A DNA stretch of 7,804 nt from positions 1-7,804 of the forward strand of contig DGQJ01000099.1 in NCBI GenBank assembly GCA_002389705.1. Direction: 5' to 3'. Shown here in pieces: positions 1 through 5,724 of this stretch (position 1 is its first letter; each line of letters starts with the position of its first letter). Source of the stretch: Bacteroidales bacterium UBA4417. Lineage in GTDB: Bacteria; Bacteroidota; Bacteroidia; Bacteroidales; UBA4417. The notes beneath the pieces are model-generated. The model was given only the letters and a program-made list of their open reading frames with translations, ran no database searches and had not been told where the DNA came from. The position numbers and the translations under genes are program-made.

Positions 1-101
1 CGTTGCATATATGCACGGGCAAGCCTTTCGTTGTATGTCGACATTCCCCCGCCCCTGAATGGATATGCTGTACCTATAATGATAACCTTGCGTTTTTCCA
101 T
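1..101 (-). CDS. N-terminus of a probable GT4-type glycosyltransferase (partial, runs off left edge)
   Basis: Reading leftwards from an ATG at 99-101 gives 33 open codons up to the window edge, beginning MEKRKVIIIGTAYPFRGGG and then STYNERLARAY. A short beta strand (KVIIIG) followed by a Pro-Phe-Arg-Gly-Gly-Gly loop and an amphipathic helix is the usual start of GT-B fold family 4 glycosyltransferases, where the glycine loop lies at the donor/acceptor cleft. It starts 34 bases after the stop of the family 2 glycosyltransferase on the same strand, so the two are probably co-transcribed. GGAAG lies about seven bases before the ATG, a possible but weak ribosome binding site. Only the first 33 residues are visible, so the family call rests on this loop and on context; another Rossmann-like enzyme cannot be excluded. 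Confidence 0.6.
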   Translation of the reverse strand, partial: MEKRKVIIIGTAYPFRGGGMSTYNERLARAYMQ

Positions 102-135
102 TCGATTACTTCCAGGTTCACTGAGGGGTTTGTTC

Positions 136-1074
136 TTAGAATAATTCTTTTTCAATCAGGTAATGATTTCGCTCGGGCGAATTGCGTGCCACCATTTCGG
201 CAAGGAAACCCGTAAGGAAAAGTTGTGTTCCCAGCACCATACTCAGCAAGCCGAAATAAAAAAGCGGCCTGTCGGTCATTTTGTATTCGGCCAGGAAAAA
301 CTTAGCGTATGCCAACACCCCGGCAATAGCAAAACCAATGAGGAAGAGCAGCATGCCCAGCATACCAAAAAGATGCATGGGCTTTTTTCCAAATTTTGAA
401 ACAAACATAATCGAAATCAGGTCGAGCGGGCCATTCACAAACCTGTTAACGCCAAATTTGGTTACGCCGAATTTGCGTTTGCGATGTTCAACTACCTTCT
501 CCCCTATTTTTTTGAATCCGTTCCATTTGGCGATAACCGGGATATAGCGGTGCATTTCGCCATATACCTCAATACTTTTCACCACATCCTTTTTGTATGC
601 TTTAAGCCCGCAATTGTGATCGTGAAGTTTTACGCCCGACATCCGGCTGGTCATGGCATTATAAAATTTGGATGGGATATTTTTGGTAAGCGAGGGATCG
701 TGCCGCACTTTTTTCCAACCTGAAACCAGGTCGTACTCATCCTCAGTTATCATTTTATACAAGCCAGGTATTTCATCAGGGCTATCCTGCAAATCGGCAT
801 CCATGGTAATTACAACATTACCTGCAGCCGTTTTAAATCCGGTATTGAGGGCAGCAGATTTTCCATAATTTCTGCGGAATTTGATGCCTTTTATCCGCTT
901 GTCTGTTGCATGTAACTGCTGGATTACATTCCATGAATTGTCATAACTGCCATCGTCGATGAGCAGGATCTCGTATGTGAACTTATTTTCACGCATCACT
1001 TTCTCTATCCATTGGCAAAGCTCCGGCAGAGATTCTTCTTCGTTAAGTAATGGTACAATGACCGAAATGTCCAT
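136..1074 (-). CDS. Membrane-anchored family 2 glycosyltransferase (DPM1/ArnC/GtrB-like)
   Basis: This 312-residue protein has a cytoplasmic GT-A catalytic domain (about 1-215) followed by two membrane segments (about 234-256 and 271-295). Visible motifs are VIVPLLNEE at the N-terminus, the nucleotide-binding LLIDDGS (Asp40-Asp41), the metal-binding MDADLQD (DAD at 92-94), HRYIP (175-179) and a basic HRKRKFGVTKFG stretch (197-208) equivalent to the HxxRxxGxSKY motif of the family. Relatives move a sugar from a nucleotide donor to a polyprenyl phosphate at the inner face of the cytoplasmic membrane; the sugar here cannot be read from sequence. Length and the two C-terminal helices fit the ArnC/GtrB group. 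It starts seven bases after the DUF4199 gene and precedes a second glycosyltransferase, which suggests an operon for a surface glycan or glycolipid. Confidence 0.93.
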   Translation of the reverse strand: MDISVIVPLLNEEESLPELCQWIEKVMRENKFTYEILLIDDGSYDNSWNVIQQLHATDKRIKGIKFRRNYGKSAALNTGFKTAAGNVVITMDADLQDSPDEIPGLYKMITEDEYDLVSGWKKVRHDPSLTKNIPSKFYNAMTSRMSGVKLHDHNCGLKAYKKDVVKSIEVYGEMHRYIPVIAKWNGFKKIGEKVVEHRKRKFGVTKFGVNRFVNGPLDLISIMFVSKFGKKPMHLFGMLGMLLFLIGFAIAGVLAYAKFFLAEYKMTDRPLFYFGLLSMVLGTQLFLTGFLAEMVARNSPERNHYLIEKELF

Positions 1075-1081
1075 AAGTGAT

Positions 1082-1654
1082 TTAAATTACGCCTCCTGTT
1101 GAAGAACTGTCAAACATTTCAGGTTTCTTCTTCATAATTGCGCCAACAATTAACGCTATAATTCCATCAAAAATTACTCCCCCTACAAGTCCTTTTATCA
1201 AATTAGATACCGGTGTCATTTTGGCTGCTTCAGCATCCATTTTATCCAGCGTTTGCGCCAACTGTTCTTCCGTCACTTTTCCTGAAAGATAATTCTCCAT
1301 ATATGTCTTTTGAGCTTCCAATATATTCATATAATAATTTGGCTCTATAAACTGGATAAATAAAAAAGTAAATAAACTTGAAAGCACAGTTGCTGCTAAA
1401 AGGGCAATAAAGCAGTACAAAAAGGCATCACCAAAAGTAATATAACCGCCGATTTGGGTTTTATAACTTTTGAACAGGTACACCAGCACTCCAATACTAA
1501 TTGCTAGCCCAACAAGCATAATTACAATGGGCATCATAATACCAACAGGTTTTATGTCAGCAACATACATTAGAATAAATACTACTATCGAAACTGCACC
1601 GATAATAAGACCCGATTTAAGGGCTGAATTGTAGAATGCTTTTTTGTTTTCCAT
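1082..1654 (-). CDS. DUF4199-like four-helix membrane protein
   Basis: The 190-residue product starting MENKKAFYNSALKSG has four hydrophobic segments (about 14-32, 37-60, 78-100 and 155-173). A soluble stretch of about 50 residues lies between helices three and four, and a polar tail with KKKPEMF follows. Size, helix pattern, the YITFGDAF stretch before helix three and position next to a family 2 glycosyltransferase fit the DUF4199 family of Bacteroidota, whose role is unknown. An in-frame ATG at 1687 would add eleven residues, but it overlaps a TACCTTTG promoter box (1685-1692), so transcription should begin downstream of it and the ATG at 1654 is the better start. It leads the glycosyltransferase operon with a seven-base gap to the next gene. 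The family call is from recall of its features, not from a search. Confidence 0.82.
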   Translation of the reverse strand: MENKKAFYNSALKSGLIIGAVSIVVFILMYVADIKPVGIMMPIVIMLVGLAISIGVLVYLFKSYKTQIGGYITFGDAFLYCFIALLAATVLSSLFTFLFIQFIEPNYYMNILEAQKTYMENYLSGKVTEEQLAQTLDKMDAEAAKMTPVSNLIKGLVGGVIFDGIIALIVGAIMKKKPEMFDSSSTGGVI

Positions 1655-1684
1655 GGCGTAATGTTTATAGGGGTTAGATAAGTG

Positions 1685-1692
1685 CAAAGGTA
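1685..1692 (-). promoter_or_regulatory. Promoter -7 box for the DUF4199-glycosyltransferase operon
   Basis: The minus strand reads TACCTTTG followed by C, a match to the Bacteroidetes -7 consensus TAnnTTTG. It lies 30 bases upstream of the chosen ATG at 1654. No clear TTG occurs at the -33 position (a T-rich tract is there instead), so the call rests on the -7 box alone. Its position argues against the longer reading frame that starts at 1687. Confidence 0.5.
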
Positions 1693-1728
1693 AGAAACTT
1701 GGCCAAAAATGGTAAAAAAATATACCTG

Positions 1729-1761
1729 TTGTTTTTTCTTATCCAAAAAGTTGTACTTTTG
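1729..1761 (+). promoter_or_regulatory. Promoter of the SRP RNA gene
   Basis: A TTG at 1729-1731 and TACTTTTG at 1754-1761 form a Bacteroidetes-type -33/-7 pair (consensus TTG, 19-21 bases, TAnnTTTG); the spacer here is 22 bases, slightly long. The expected start is about six bases downstream, at the GGG (1767-1769) that begins the SRP RNA terminal stem. It diverges from the promoter of the DUF4199 operon. Confidence 0.7.
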
Positions 1762-1766
1762 CATCC

Positions 1767-1862
1767 GGGTAAGTCTTATACGACCAGCTCCCATTGAACT
1801 CCCCCAGGACAGGAATGTAGCAAGGGTAAATGGTTGAGCGGTGCGATATAAGTAGCTTACCC
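1767..1862 (+). ncRNA. ffs: Small signal recognition particle RNA (4.5S type)
   Basis: This is the RNA scaffold of the bacterial signal recognition particle; it binds Ffh and delivers nascent membrane proteins to FtsY and the translocon. The sequence folds into the expected single rod. GGGTAAG (1767-1773) pairs with CTTACCC (1856-1862), CTTATA (1775-1780) with TATAAG (1847-1852), and CCATT (1791-1795) with AATGG (1829-1833). The tip carries the conserved Ffh-binding region CCCCCAGGACAGGAATGTAGC (split here as CCCCCAGGAC and AGGAATGTAGC), with a GGAA tetraloop closed by ACA/TGT and the asymmetric AGCA side. The length of about 96 bases fits the short form lacking the Alu domain. A run of seven T directly after the terminal stem (1863-1869) makes the RNA its own terminator. 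The exact ends are inferred from the stem. Confidence 0.93.
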
Positions 1863-1869
1863 TTTTTTT
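1863..1869 (+). terminator. T-run ending the SRP RNA
   Basis: Seven T residues follow directly after the 3' arm CTTACCC of the SRP RNA terminal stem, so the stem plus T-run works as an intrinsic terminator. The opposing large RNA ends at about 1901, leaving roughly 30 bases between the two convergent 3' ends. Confidence 0.75.
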
Positions 1870-1900
1870 ATTTATATGCAGTAACGTAATCAATCGTTAT

Positions 1901-1941
1901 AAAAAGCAATGGGGAACCATCTTTTCGGATAGTTCCCCATT
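1901..1941 (-). terminator. Intrinsic terminator of the large minus-strand RNA
   Basis: AATGGGGAAC (1908-1917) and GTTCCCCATT (1932-1941) form a perfect 10-bp stem with a 14-base loop. On the minus strand the stem is followed by GC and then TTTTT (1905-1901), the layout of a Rho-independent terminator. On the plus strand no T-run follows, so it acts on minus-strand transcription. Apart from read-through of the far upstream 2949-3410 gene, the only visible transcript it can end is the large RNA that starts near 2793. Confidence 0.85.
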
Positions 1942-1944
1942 TCG

Positions 1945-1970
1945 CAACCAGCAACCGTAGCTGTTAGTTG
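1945..1970 (-). other. UACG-capped hairpin near the 3' end of the large RNA
   Basis: On the minus strand CAACUAACAGC (1970-1960) pairs with GUUGCUGGUUG (1955-1945) across the loop UACG (1959-1956), closed by a C-G pair: the very stable cUNCGg tetraloop. The 11-position stem has one A-C mismatch and two wobble pairs (U-G, G-U) that would become mismatches on the other strand, so it supports a minus-strand RNA. It stacks directly before the terminator hairpin. Confidence 0.75.
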
Positions 1971-2005
1971 TGGCCGGCGTTTGCTTCGCAGAATCTGCAG
2001 GTTGG

Positions 2006-2023
2006 CATCACTTTTCAGCAATG
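2006..2023 (-). other. Seven-bp hairpin with GAAA tetraloop in the large RNA
   Basis: CAUUGCU (2023-2017) pairs with AGUGAUG (2012-2006) across GAAA on the minus strand. Two central pairs are U-G and G-U wobbles, which would be A-C mismatches on the plus strand. It is one of the clearest strand-specific elements in the RNA. Confidence 0.75.
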
Positions 2024-2333
2024 TCCTGCTCTGTTCAGAAAGGACGACTGGCGTCACTTTCTGTTTTTTCCGGCACTGGTTTCAAACTTTAGTTTTCTTC
2101 ACGGGGAAGATCTATGAGCCTGATTCCGGGCTTCGAACCTTGTCGCTTTCGCGATTCAGGTACTGACCACGCTTGCGCGTTGCCGGTTTCTGCATTCGAA
2201 GCGTTGTTGCTAACTTGCCCGTGGGTTCGTTAACACCTGTAAGTAACAGGAACTTTTACATCCCTGGTTACCCCGGCTCGCCGGATTAGTTTTCGGCCTT
2301 GCGGCTTCTGACTTTTTCCAGCTTCGGCCTGTT

Positions 2334-2359
2334 GAACTATACTGTTACCAGTCTGGCTC
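2334..2359 (-). other. GUAA-capped two-part hairpin in the large RNA
   Basis: On the minus strand GAGC (2359-2356) pairs with GUUC (2337-2334), including one G-U wobble. A 3x3 internal loop (CAG/AUA) follows, then ACUG (2352-2349) pairs with CAGU (2344-2341) across the loop GUAA. The 26-base unit superficially resembles a small group II intron domain V but lacks its length and bulge. Confidence 0.6.
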
Positions 2360-2535
2360 TCCTGCCGTGTGCCGCGCTTCGGCGATCTGGAGGCTTTTAC
2401 AAACTCGGCTTTTCAGCCTTTGCCTGCTATTTCCTGACCTGATGAGTATCATTGGGAACTTACAGCAACAAGGATGGTTAACATTTTTACTCCGCCGACT
2501 TTGCAGCCCGCATTTCAATTGTTTGGATATCAATA

Positions 2536-2555
2536 TTGTATTGTTACCAATACAA
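2536..2555 (-). other. Perfect 8-bp hairpin with GUAA tetraloop in the large RNA
   Basis: TTGTATTG (2555-2548) and CAATACAA (2543-2536) form a perfect 8-bp stem on the minus strand with the loop GUAA, a GNRA tetraloop. On the plus strand the same stem would carry UUAC, which is not a stable tetraloop. The long helix with a GNRA cap is typical of an arm that docks into a receptor elsewhere in a large RNA. Confidence 0.75.
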
Positions 2556-2797
2556 CGCTTTCAATCCTCCTTCCTATTGCATCTAACGATGCCACTGTTC
2601 TTCTTTTCCTTGCGGTTAATCAGTTCAGCTTGTTGCATGCCCGATGACTCCTTCAGGCTAACTGGCTTGCTGATAGGCGCCGATAAATTTCCCTTTCGGG
2701 TAATCAACTTTTGCTTTTCAGGGGTTGGAACTTCCCTCCTTCTCAGAAGTTCGGTGTCCGCTCCAGGGCCGGGTTACCATGATCTCGTCCGGTGAAT

Positions 2798-2828
2798 TAA
2801 AATTACAACAAGCAGCCTCCTTTGTCAA
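2798..2828 (-). promoter_or_regulatory. Strong promoter of the large RNA
   Basis: On the minus strand TTGACA (2828-2823) is followed, after exactly 20 bases counted from the TTG, by TAATTTTA (2805-2798). This matches the Bacteroidetes pattern TTG, 19-21 bases, TAnnTTTG with only the last G replaced by A; the full TTGACA makes the upstream box unusually good. Transcription should begin at about 2790-2793, at the ACCGGACGAG that opens the structured region. No start codon with an open frame follows, which argues for an RNA gene. Confidence 0.8.
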
Positions 2829-2869
2829 GCATTTTTAATGGGAATCGCCACACAATCGCCTCACATGAG

Positions 2870-2889
2870 TTATTAACAATTGTTAATAA
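2870..2889. repeat. Perfect 20-bp palindrome upstream of the large-RNA promoter
   Basis: TTATTAACAA (2870-2879) is followed without a spacer by its exact reverse complement TTGTTAATAA (2880-2889). It is centred about 87 bases upstream of the predicted start of the large RNA and about 60 bases after the stop of the 153-residue gene. A spacer-free AT-rich dyad with no T-run beside it is more like a binding site for a dimeric regulator than a terminator. The protein that would bind it is unknown. Confidence 0.55.
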
Positions 2890-2948
2890 GAACAATATTT
2901 TTTATGATATTGATATATAGGTACATAATAGATATAGTAATGAAAATA

Positions 2949-3410
2949 TTATACCAATTCAAGAATCGGGCTTCCTTTTTTTATGCTTTTAACACGGCAT
3001 TGAACTATTTTTTTAGATTTTAGGTCATCTAAAGAATGTCCTTCAGTTGAAACTTCAATGAAATTTCCTCCTGTTTCCTTCACTATCAGTATTAAACCGT
3101 TGCCAGAATCGAGGATTTTAACGGTTTCAAAATCATAAATTTCGCCCTCGGTATAGTGAGGATGCCTGGGTTCGAGGTAAATTCGTCCGGTGCAGTTAAT
3201 TTTGTCGATTTTGCAAGAAATTTCATCACCGGTTTTAATCTGATAGTCCTGGTAATATTCGGCCGGCAAAAAATGTTTCAGCCCGTTTATATCCCTGAGT
3301 ACAAAGTACCAGGCATCATCCTGAAGCTGAATAAGGTTATGTACTATGAAAGGGTACCATAATCCTTCAGTGAGCACTAAATTACCGGAAGTATAGCCGG
3401 GATATTTCAT
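2949..3410 (-). CDS. Protein of unknown function with two OB/S1-like repeats
   Basis: I do not recognise this 153-residue protein as a named family. It is rich in predicted beta strands and has no signal peptide or membrane segment, so it is probably cytoplasmic. Two halves end in a similar pattern: EISCKIDKINCTGRIYLEP (about 63-81) and IVQCRVKSIKKGSPILELV (about 135-153). Both follow [IV]-x-C-[KR]-[IV]-x-x-I, then glycine and a final hydrophobic-Leu-Glu strand. This is how S1/OB-fold modules often close, and it suggests a tandem duplication that could bind nucleic acid. The linker has a distinctive HPHYTEGEIYDF motif (83-94). It starts 80 bases after the RelA homologue stop and has its own TATCTTTG box at 3431-3438, so it may be transcribed separately. 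Nucleic-acid binding is inference. Confidence 0.75.
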   Translation of the reverse strand: MKYPGYTSGNLVLTEGLWYPFIVHNLIQLQDDAWYFVLRDINGLKHFLPAEYYQDYQIKTGDEISCKIDKINCTGRIYLEPRHPHYTEGEIYDFETVKILDSGNGLILIVKETGGNFIEVSTEGHSLDDLKSKKIVQCRVKSIKKGSPILELV

Positions 3411-3430
3411 TTATTACAAATTCAAAAATG

Positions 3431-3438
3431 CAAAGATA
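3431..3438 (-). promoter_or_regulatory. Promoter -7 box ahead of the OB-repeat gene
   Basis: The minus strand reads TATCTTTG followed by CA, a full match to the Bacteroidetes -7 consensus, 20 bases upstream of the ATG at 3410. No clear TTG lies 19-21 bases further upstream. The surrounding 15 bases (AATGTTATCTTTGCA) are identical to those at the clpS promoter (7161-7175). The box gives the gene a start independent of the upstream relA-type gene. Confidence 0.6.
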
Positions 3439-3490
3439 ACATTCGTTTGATCTGTAATAGAGTGATAATCGGAAATCAATCAACAGCTCA

Positions 3491-5686
3491 TCAGCTTTCG
3501 CGGCTTACCTTGCGTATGCCTTTCAGGCGCACAAGTTTCCCGATGATTAGGCTCAGATGTGCTTTCCCATTGACATTCACCATAATTGAACCATCGAATT
3601 TGCCATTGTGCGAATTGAGATTAATCGAGCGGATATCGGCTTTTAAATCAACTGATACAATATTTGTAATATCCTTTAATATCCCTGGTTGGTCGTTTCC
3701 GCTTAATCGTATGGTGGCCACATATGATGTGAGCTCCGACTGCTCGGCCCACCGGGCCTGAACAACCCTGTAATGGTAACGCTCGAGCATTTCGGAGGCA
3801 TTGGTACAATTGGATCGGTGAATTTTTATACCCTCAGAAACGGTTACGAAACCAAAAATATCGTCCCCGTAAACTGGCTGGCAGCAGCGTGCAAACTTAA
3901 CATCAGTTAGCGGAGTGTTCTCGTTGATAATAACCAGCGGTTTCTGTTTGCCTGATTTATCCTGCGAAATATTAATTTTGGTAAAAGGTTTTAGAGGCGG
4001 CCTGGGCTCTTCTGCTTTAGCAGGAGGTATCAGGGCTTCTTTTACTTTCTGTATGTCATATTTTCCCTCTGCCAAACCATGAAACAGATCCAGCGCACTT
4101 ACCGCCTTAAAATAAGTAACCAGTTTGTTACCGATATCGTCGTTATAATCAACCTTTAACTGGCCGAGTTTCCGCATCAGCAGATCCTTTCCTGCTTCCG
4201 ACTGCGAGAACTCGGCATCTTTCAGAATTCGTTTTATTTTCGAAATCGCCTTCGACGAAGTAACCCAGTTCAGCCAGTCGATATTGGGTTTCTGGTTTTT
4301 CGAAGTGATGACTTCAACCTGGTCGCCGGTTTTTAGTACATATTTTAAAGGGACAAAAAGCTTATTCACCTTAGCTCCTGAACAATGTTGGCCTACTTCG
4401 GTATGCACCTCAAAGGCAAAATCGAGAACCGTTGCGCCCGATCGCAGTTTTTTCAGATGTCCTTCGGGAGTAAAAACAAAAATATGGTCCGATAACATTT
4501 TAATGCCGGCGGTCTGGGCAATTTCATCGTCGCCGGGAGTATACTTTTCAAGAATTGACCTGATATTCTGCAACCAGTCGTCGGCAGAGGATTTGGTTCC
4601 TTTCTGCTCTTTATATCTCCAATGTGCAGCCATACCTTTTTCGGCGTAGTGATCCATCCGTTCACTCCGTATCTGTACTTCTACCCAGTTGTTACCAGGT
4701 GCTTCAACCGTAACATGCAATGATTCGTAACCATTGGGCCGGGGCGCAGAAATCCAATCGCGCAGCCTCGAAGTATTCGGCGGGTAAATATCCGTAACCT
4801 GAGAATAGGCTCTCCAGCAATCTGCCTTTTCGTTTTCAGGGCTGGCTTTCAGGATGATGCGAATGGCAAAGAAATCGTAAACTTCATCAAATTCGATTTC
4901 CTGCTTTTTCATTTTTGAATAAATAGAAGGAATGGCCTTGGTGCGGGCTTTTATTTCGAATTGCATGCCAGCAGCCTGCAAGCTTTTGCGAATAGGAACG
5001 ATAAACTCCTCGAAGTATTTTTTCTGCTCTTTGGCTGTATCTTCAATTTTCTTTTTTATGCTGTTGTATACTTCAGGCATGGTATGTTGCATGGCCAGGT
5101 CGTCGAGTTCGGCTTTTACTTTGTATAGTCCAAGCCGGTGAGCCAGCGGCGAATACAGGTTATGCGTTTCGGTTGAAACCTGTTTTTGATCAGCCACCGA
5201 TAGCAGACCTATATTGCGCATCAGGTTAATACGATCGGCCAGTTTTATCAGCAATACGCGTATATCGCCCGAAATGCTGAGTAAAAGCTGAATGAAATTT
5301 TCGGGCATAATGGTAATTTTATCCATTCTGATGCCTGAAATAAGCTGTAGATCCCTGATGATATTGAAAGTGTCAGTTCCGAAACGTTTTTTTAGCGCTT
5401 CGGATTGCTGCGGGGTAGTAACAGGCATTTGTTGCAGCAATGCTGATATGATACTGTTTGTATCCAGTCCCATATCGTCGGCAGTAATCCGGGCAACTGC
5501 AACCGCATGTGCAAGCTGAAACTCACCCTGGGTGTTGGTTGCATTACCGAAATGACGCAGCACTTCGATAAAAGCCTGTTTAATGAGCATCCTGTTGTTC
5601 CGTTCGGCAATATAACTGCAGGAGCGCAACAATTCTTTATAAAGAATTCTGTATTTCTGATTATCGGTGAGTTCTTTGTGCTTCAT
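3491..5686 (-). CDS. Long RelA/SpoT homologue: (p)ppGpp synthetase with degenerate hydrolase domain
   Basis: This 731-residue protein has the full long-RSH layout. The N-terminal HD hydrolase-like domain (about 35-200) is followed by the synthetase (about 240-360), with YDFFAIR (Asp271), RLRDWI (307-310), NGYESLH (Tyr320) and VEVQIR (Glu336). Next come a TGS domain (about 400-462) with HCSGAKVN, a helical stretch, a conserved-cysteine module (Cys601-Cys602, His623, Cys627) and a C-terminal ACT domain (about 654-731). The synthetase makes (p)ppGpp from ATP and GTP/GDP during amino acid starvation on ribosomes. The HD site is damaged: the expected His-Asp pair is Gln85-Gln86 and the following Glu-Asp is Val-Thr, while His60 and Asp151 remain. 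Hydrolysis is therefore probably lost, making it RelA-like. RLRD resembles the basic RxKD form rather than the ExDD of classical RelA. Start at 5686 gives the normal N-terminus; no convincing SD site is present. Confidence 0.95.
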   Translation of the reverse strand: MKHKELTDNQKYRILYKELLRSCSYIAERNNRMLIKQAFIEVLRHFGNATNTQGEFQLAHAVAVARITADDMGLDTNSIISALLQQMPVTTPQQSEALKKRFGTDTFNIIRDLQLISGIRMDKITIMPENFIQLLLSISGDIRVLLIKLADRINLMRNIGLLSVADQKQVSTETHNLYSPLAHRLGLYKVKAELDDLAMQHTMPEVYNSIKKKIEDTAKEQKKYFEEFIVPIRKSLQAAGMQFEIKARTKAIPSIYSKMKKQEIEFDEVYDFFAIRIILKASPENEKADCWRAYSQVTDIYPPNTSRLRDWISAPRPNGYESLHVTVEAPGNNWVEVQIRSERMDHYAEKGMAAHWRYKEQKGTKSSADDWLQNIRSILEKYTPGDDEIAQTAGIKMLSDHIFVFTPEGHLKKLRSGATVLDFAFEVHTEVGQHCSGAKVNKLFVPLKYVLKTGDQVEVITSKNQKPNIDWLNWVTSSKAISKIKRILKDAEFSQSEAGKDLLMRKLGQLKVDYNDDIGNKLVTYFKAVSALDLFHGLAEGKYDIQKVKEALIPPAKAEEPRPPLKPFTKINISQDKSGKQKPLVIINENTPLTDVKFARCCQPVYGDDIFGFVTVSEGIKIHRSNCTNASEMLERYHYRVVQARWAEQSELTSYVATIRLSGNDQPGILKDITNIVSVDLKADIRSINLNSHNGKFDGSIMVNVNGKAHLSLIIGKLVRLKGIRKVSRES

Positions 5687-5724
5687 TTAAAAATCCATTC
5701 GGTGGTTTTACTTCAAATACACTT

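Larger units (their letters stand above)
1901..2793 (-). ncRNA. Candidate large ornate structured non-coding RNA (about 890 nt), class unknown
   Basis: No credible protein is encoded here on either strand, yet the region has the parts of one transcription unit: a strong promoter (2798-2828) at one end and an intrinsic terminator (1901-1941) at the other. Read on the minus strand it is dense in hairpins capped by GNRA loops: GAAA at 2691-2700, GUAA at 2536-2555, GCAA at 2497-2508, GAAA at 2407-2418, GUAA at 2341-2352, GCAA at 2296-2305, GUAA at 2263-2276, GCAA at 2169-2180, GAAA at 2143-2154 and GAAA at 2006-2023. It also has a UACG-capped hairpin (1945-1970) and other stems (2728-2752, 2579-2592, 2236-2250, 2096-2110, 2023-2045). 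On the plus strand the loops are not GNRA, and several stems lose G-U pairs, so the minus strand is the RNA. Size and style recall GOLLD, ROOL and OLE RNAs, but I recognise no sequence of those classes. It is not RNase P RNA, tmRNA or rRNA. The 5' end is inferred from the promoter. Confidence 0.8.

Noticed and set aside
1585..1893. 102-codon minus-strand frame across the SRP RNA gene
   Set aside because: It overlaps the SRP RNA and both divergent promoters and has no protein-like features.
2125..2140. GGTTCGAAGCCC on the minus strand, like a tRNA T-loop
   Set aside because: The flanks do not form the 5-bp T stem, and no acceptor, D or anticodon arms can be found around it.
2334..2359. GAGC ... 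GUUC hairpin resembling group II intron domain V
   Set aside because: It is 26 bases rather than about 34 and lacks the two-base bulge and the usual stem lengths. There is no GUGYG intron start, no domain VI and no reverse transcriptase nearby.
1901..2793. RNase P RNA, tmRNA or ribosomal RNA as an explanation of the structured region
   Set aside because: The conserved RNase P stretches (such as GAGGAAAGUCC), the tmRNA tRNA-like ends and tag frame, and rRNA core motifs are all absent.
2367..2795. 142-codon open frame on the plus strand inside the structured region
   Set aside because: The product is rich in Leu, Ser, Cys and Phe with no recognisable domain, and the frame lies antisense to hairpins that are strand-specific for the other strand. 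It has no promoter box or binding site; an antisense shadow is more likely.
2893..2912. AT-rich hairpin CAATAT ... ATATTG after the 153-residue gene as a terminator
   Set aside because: Six weak A/T-rich pairs with no T-run downstream on the minus strand; too weak to call.
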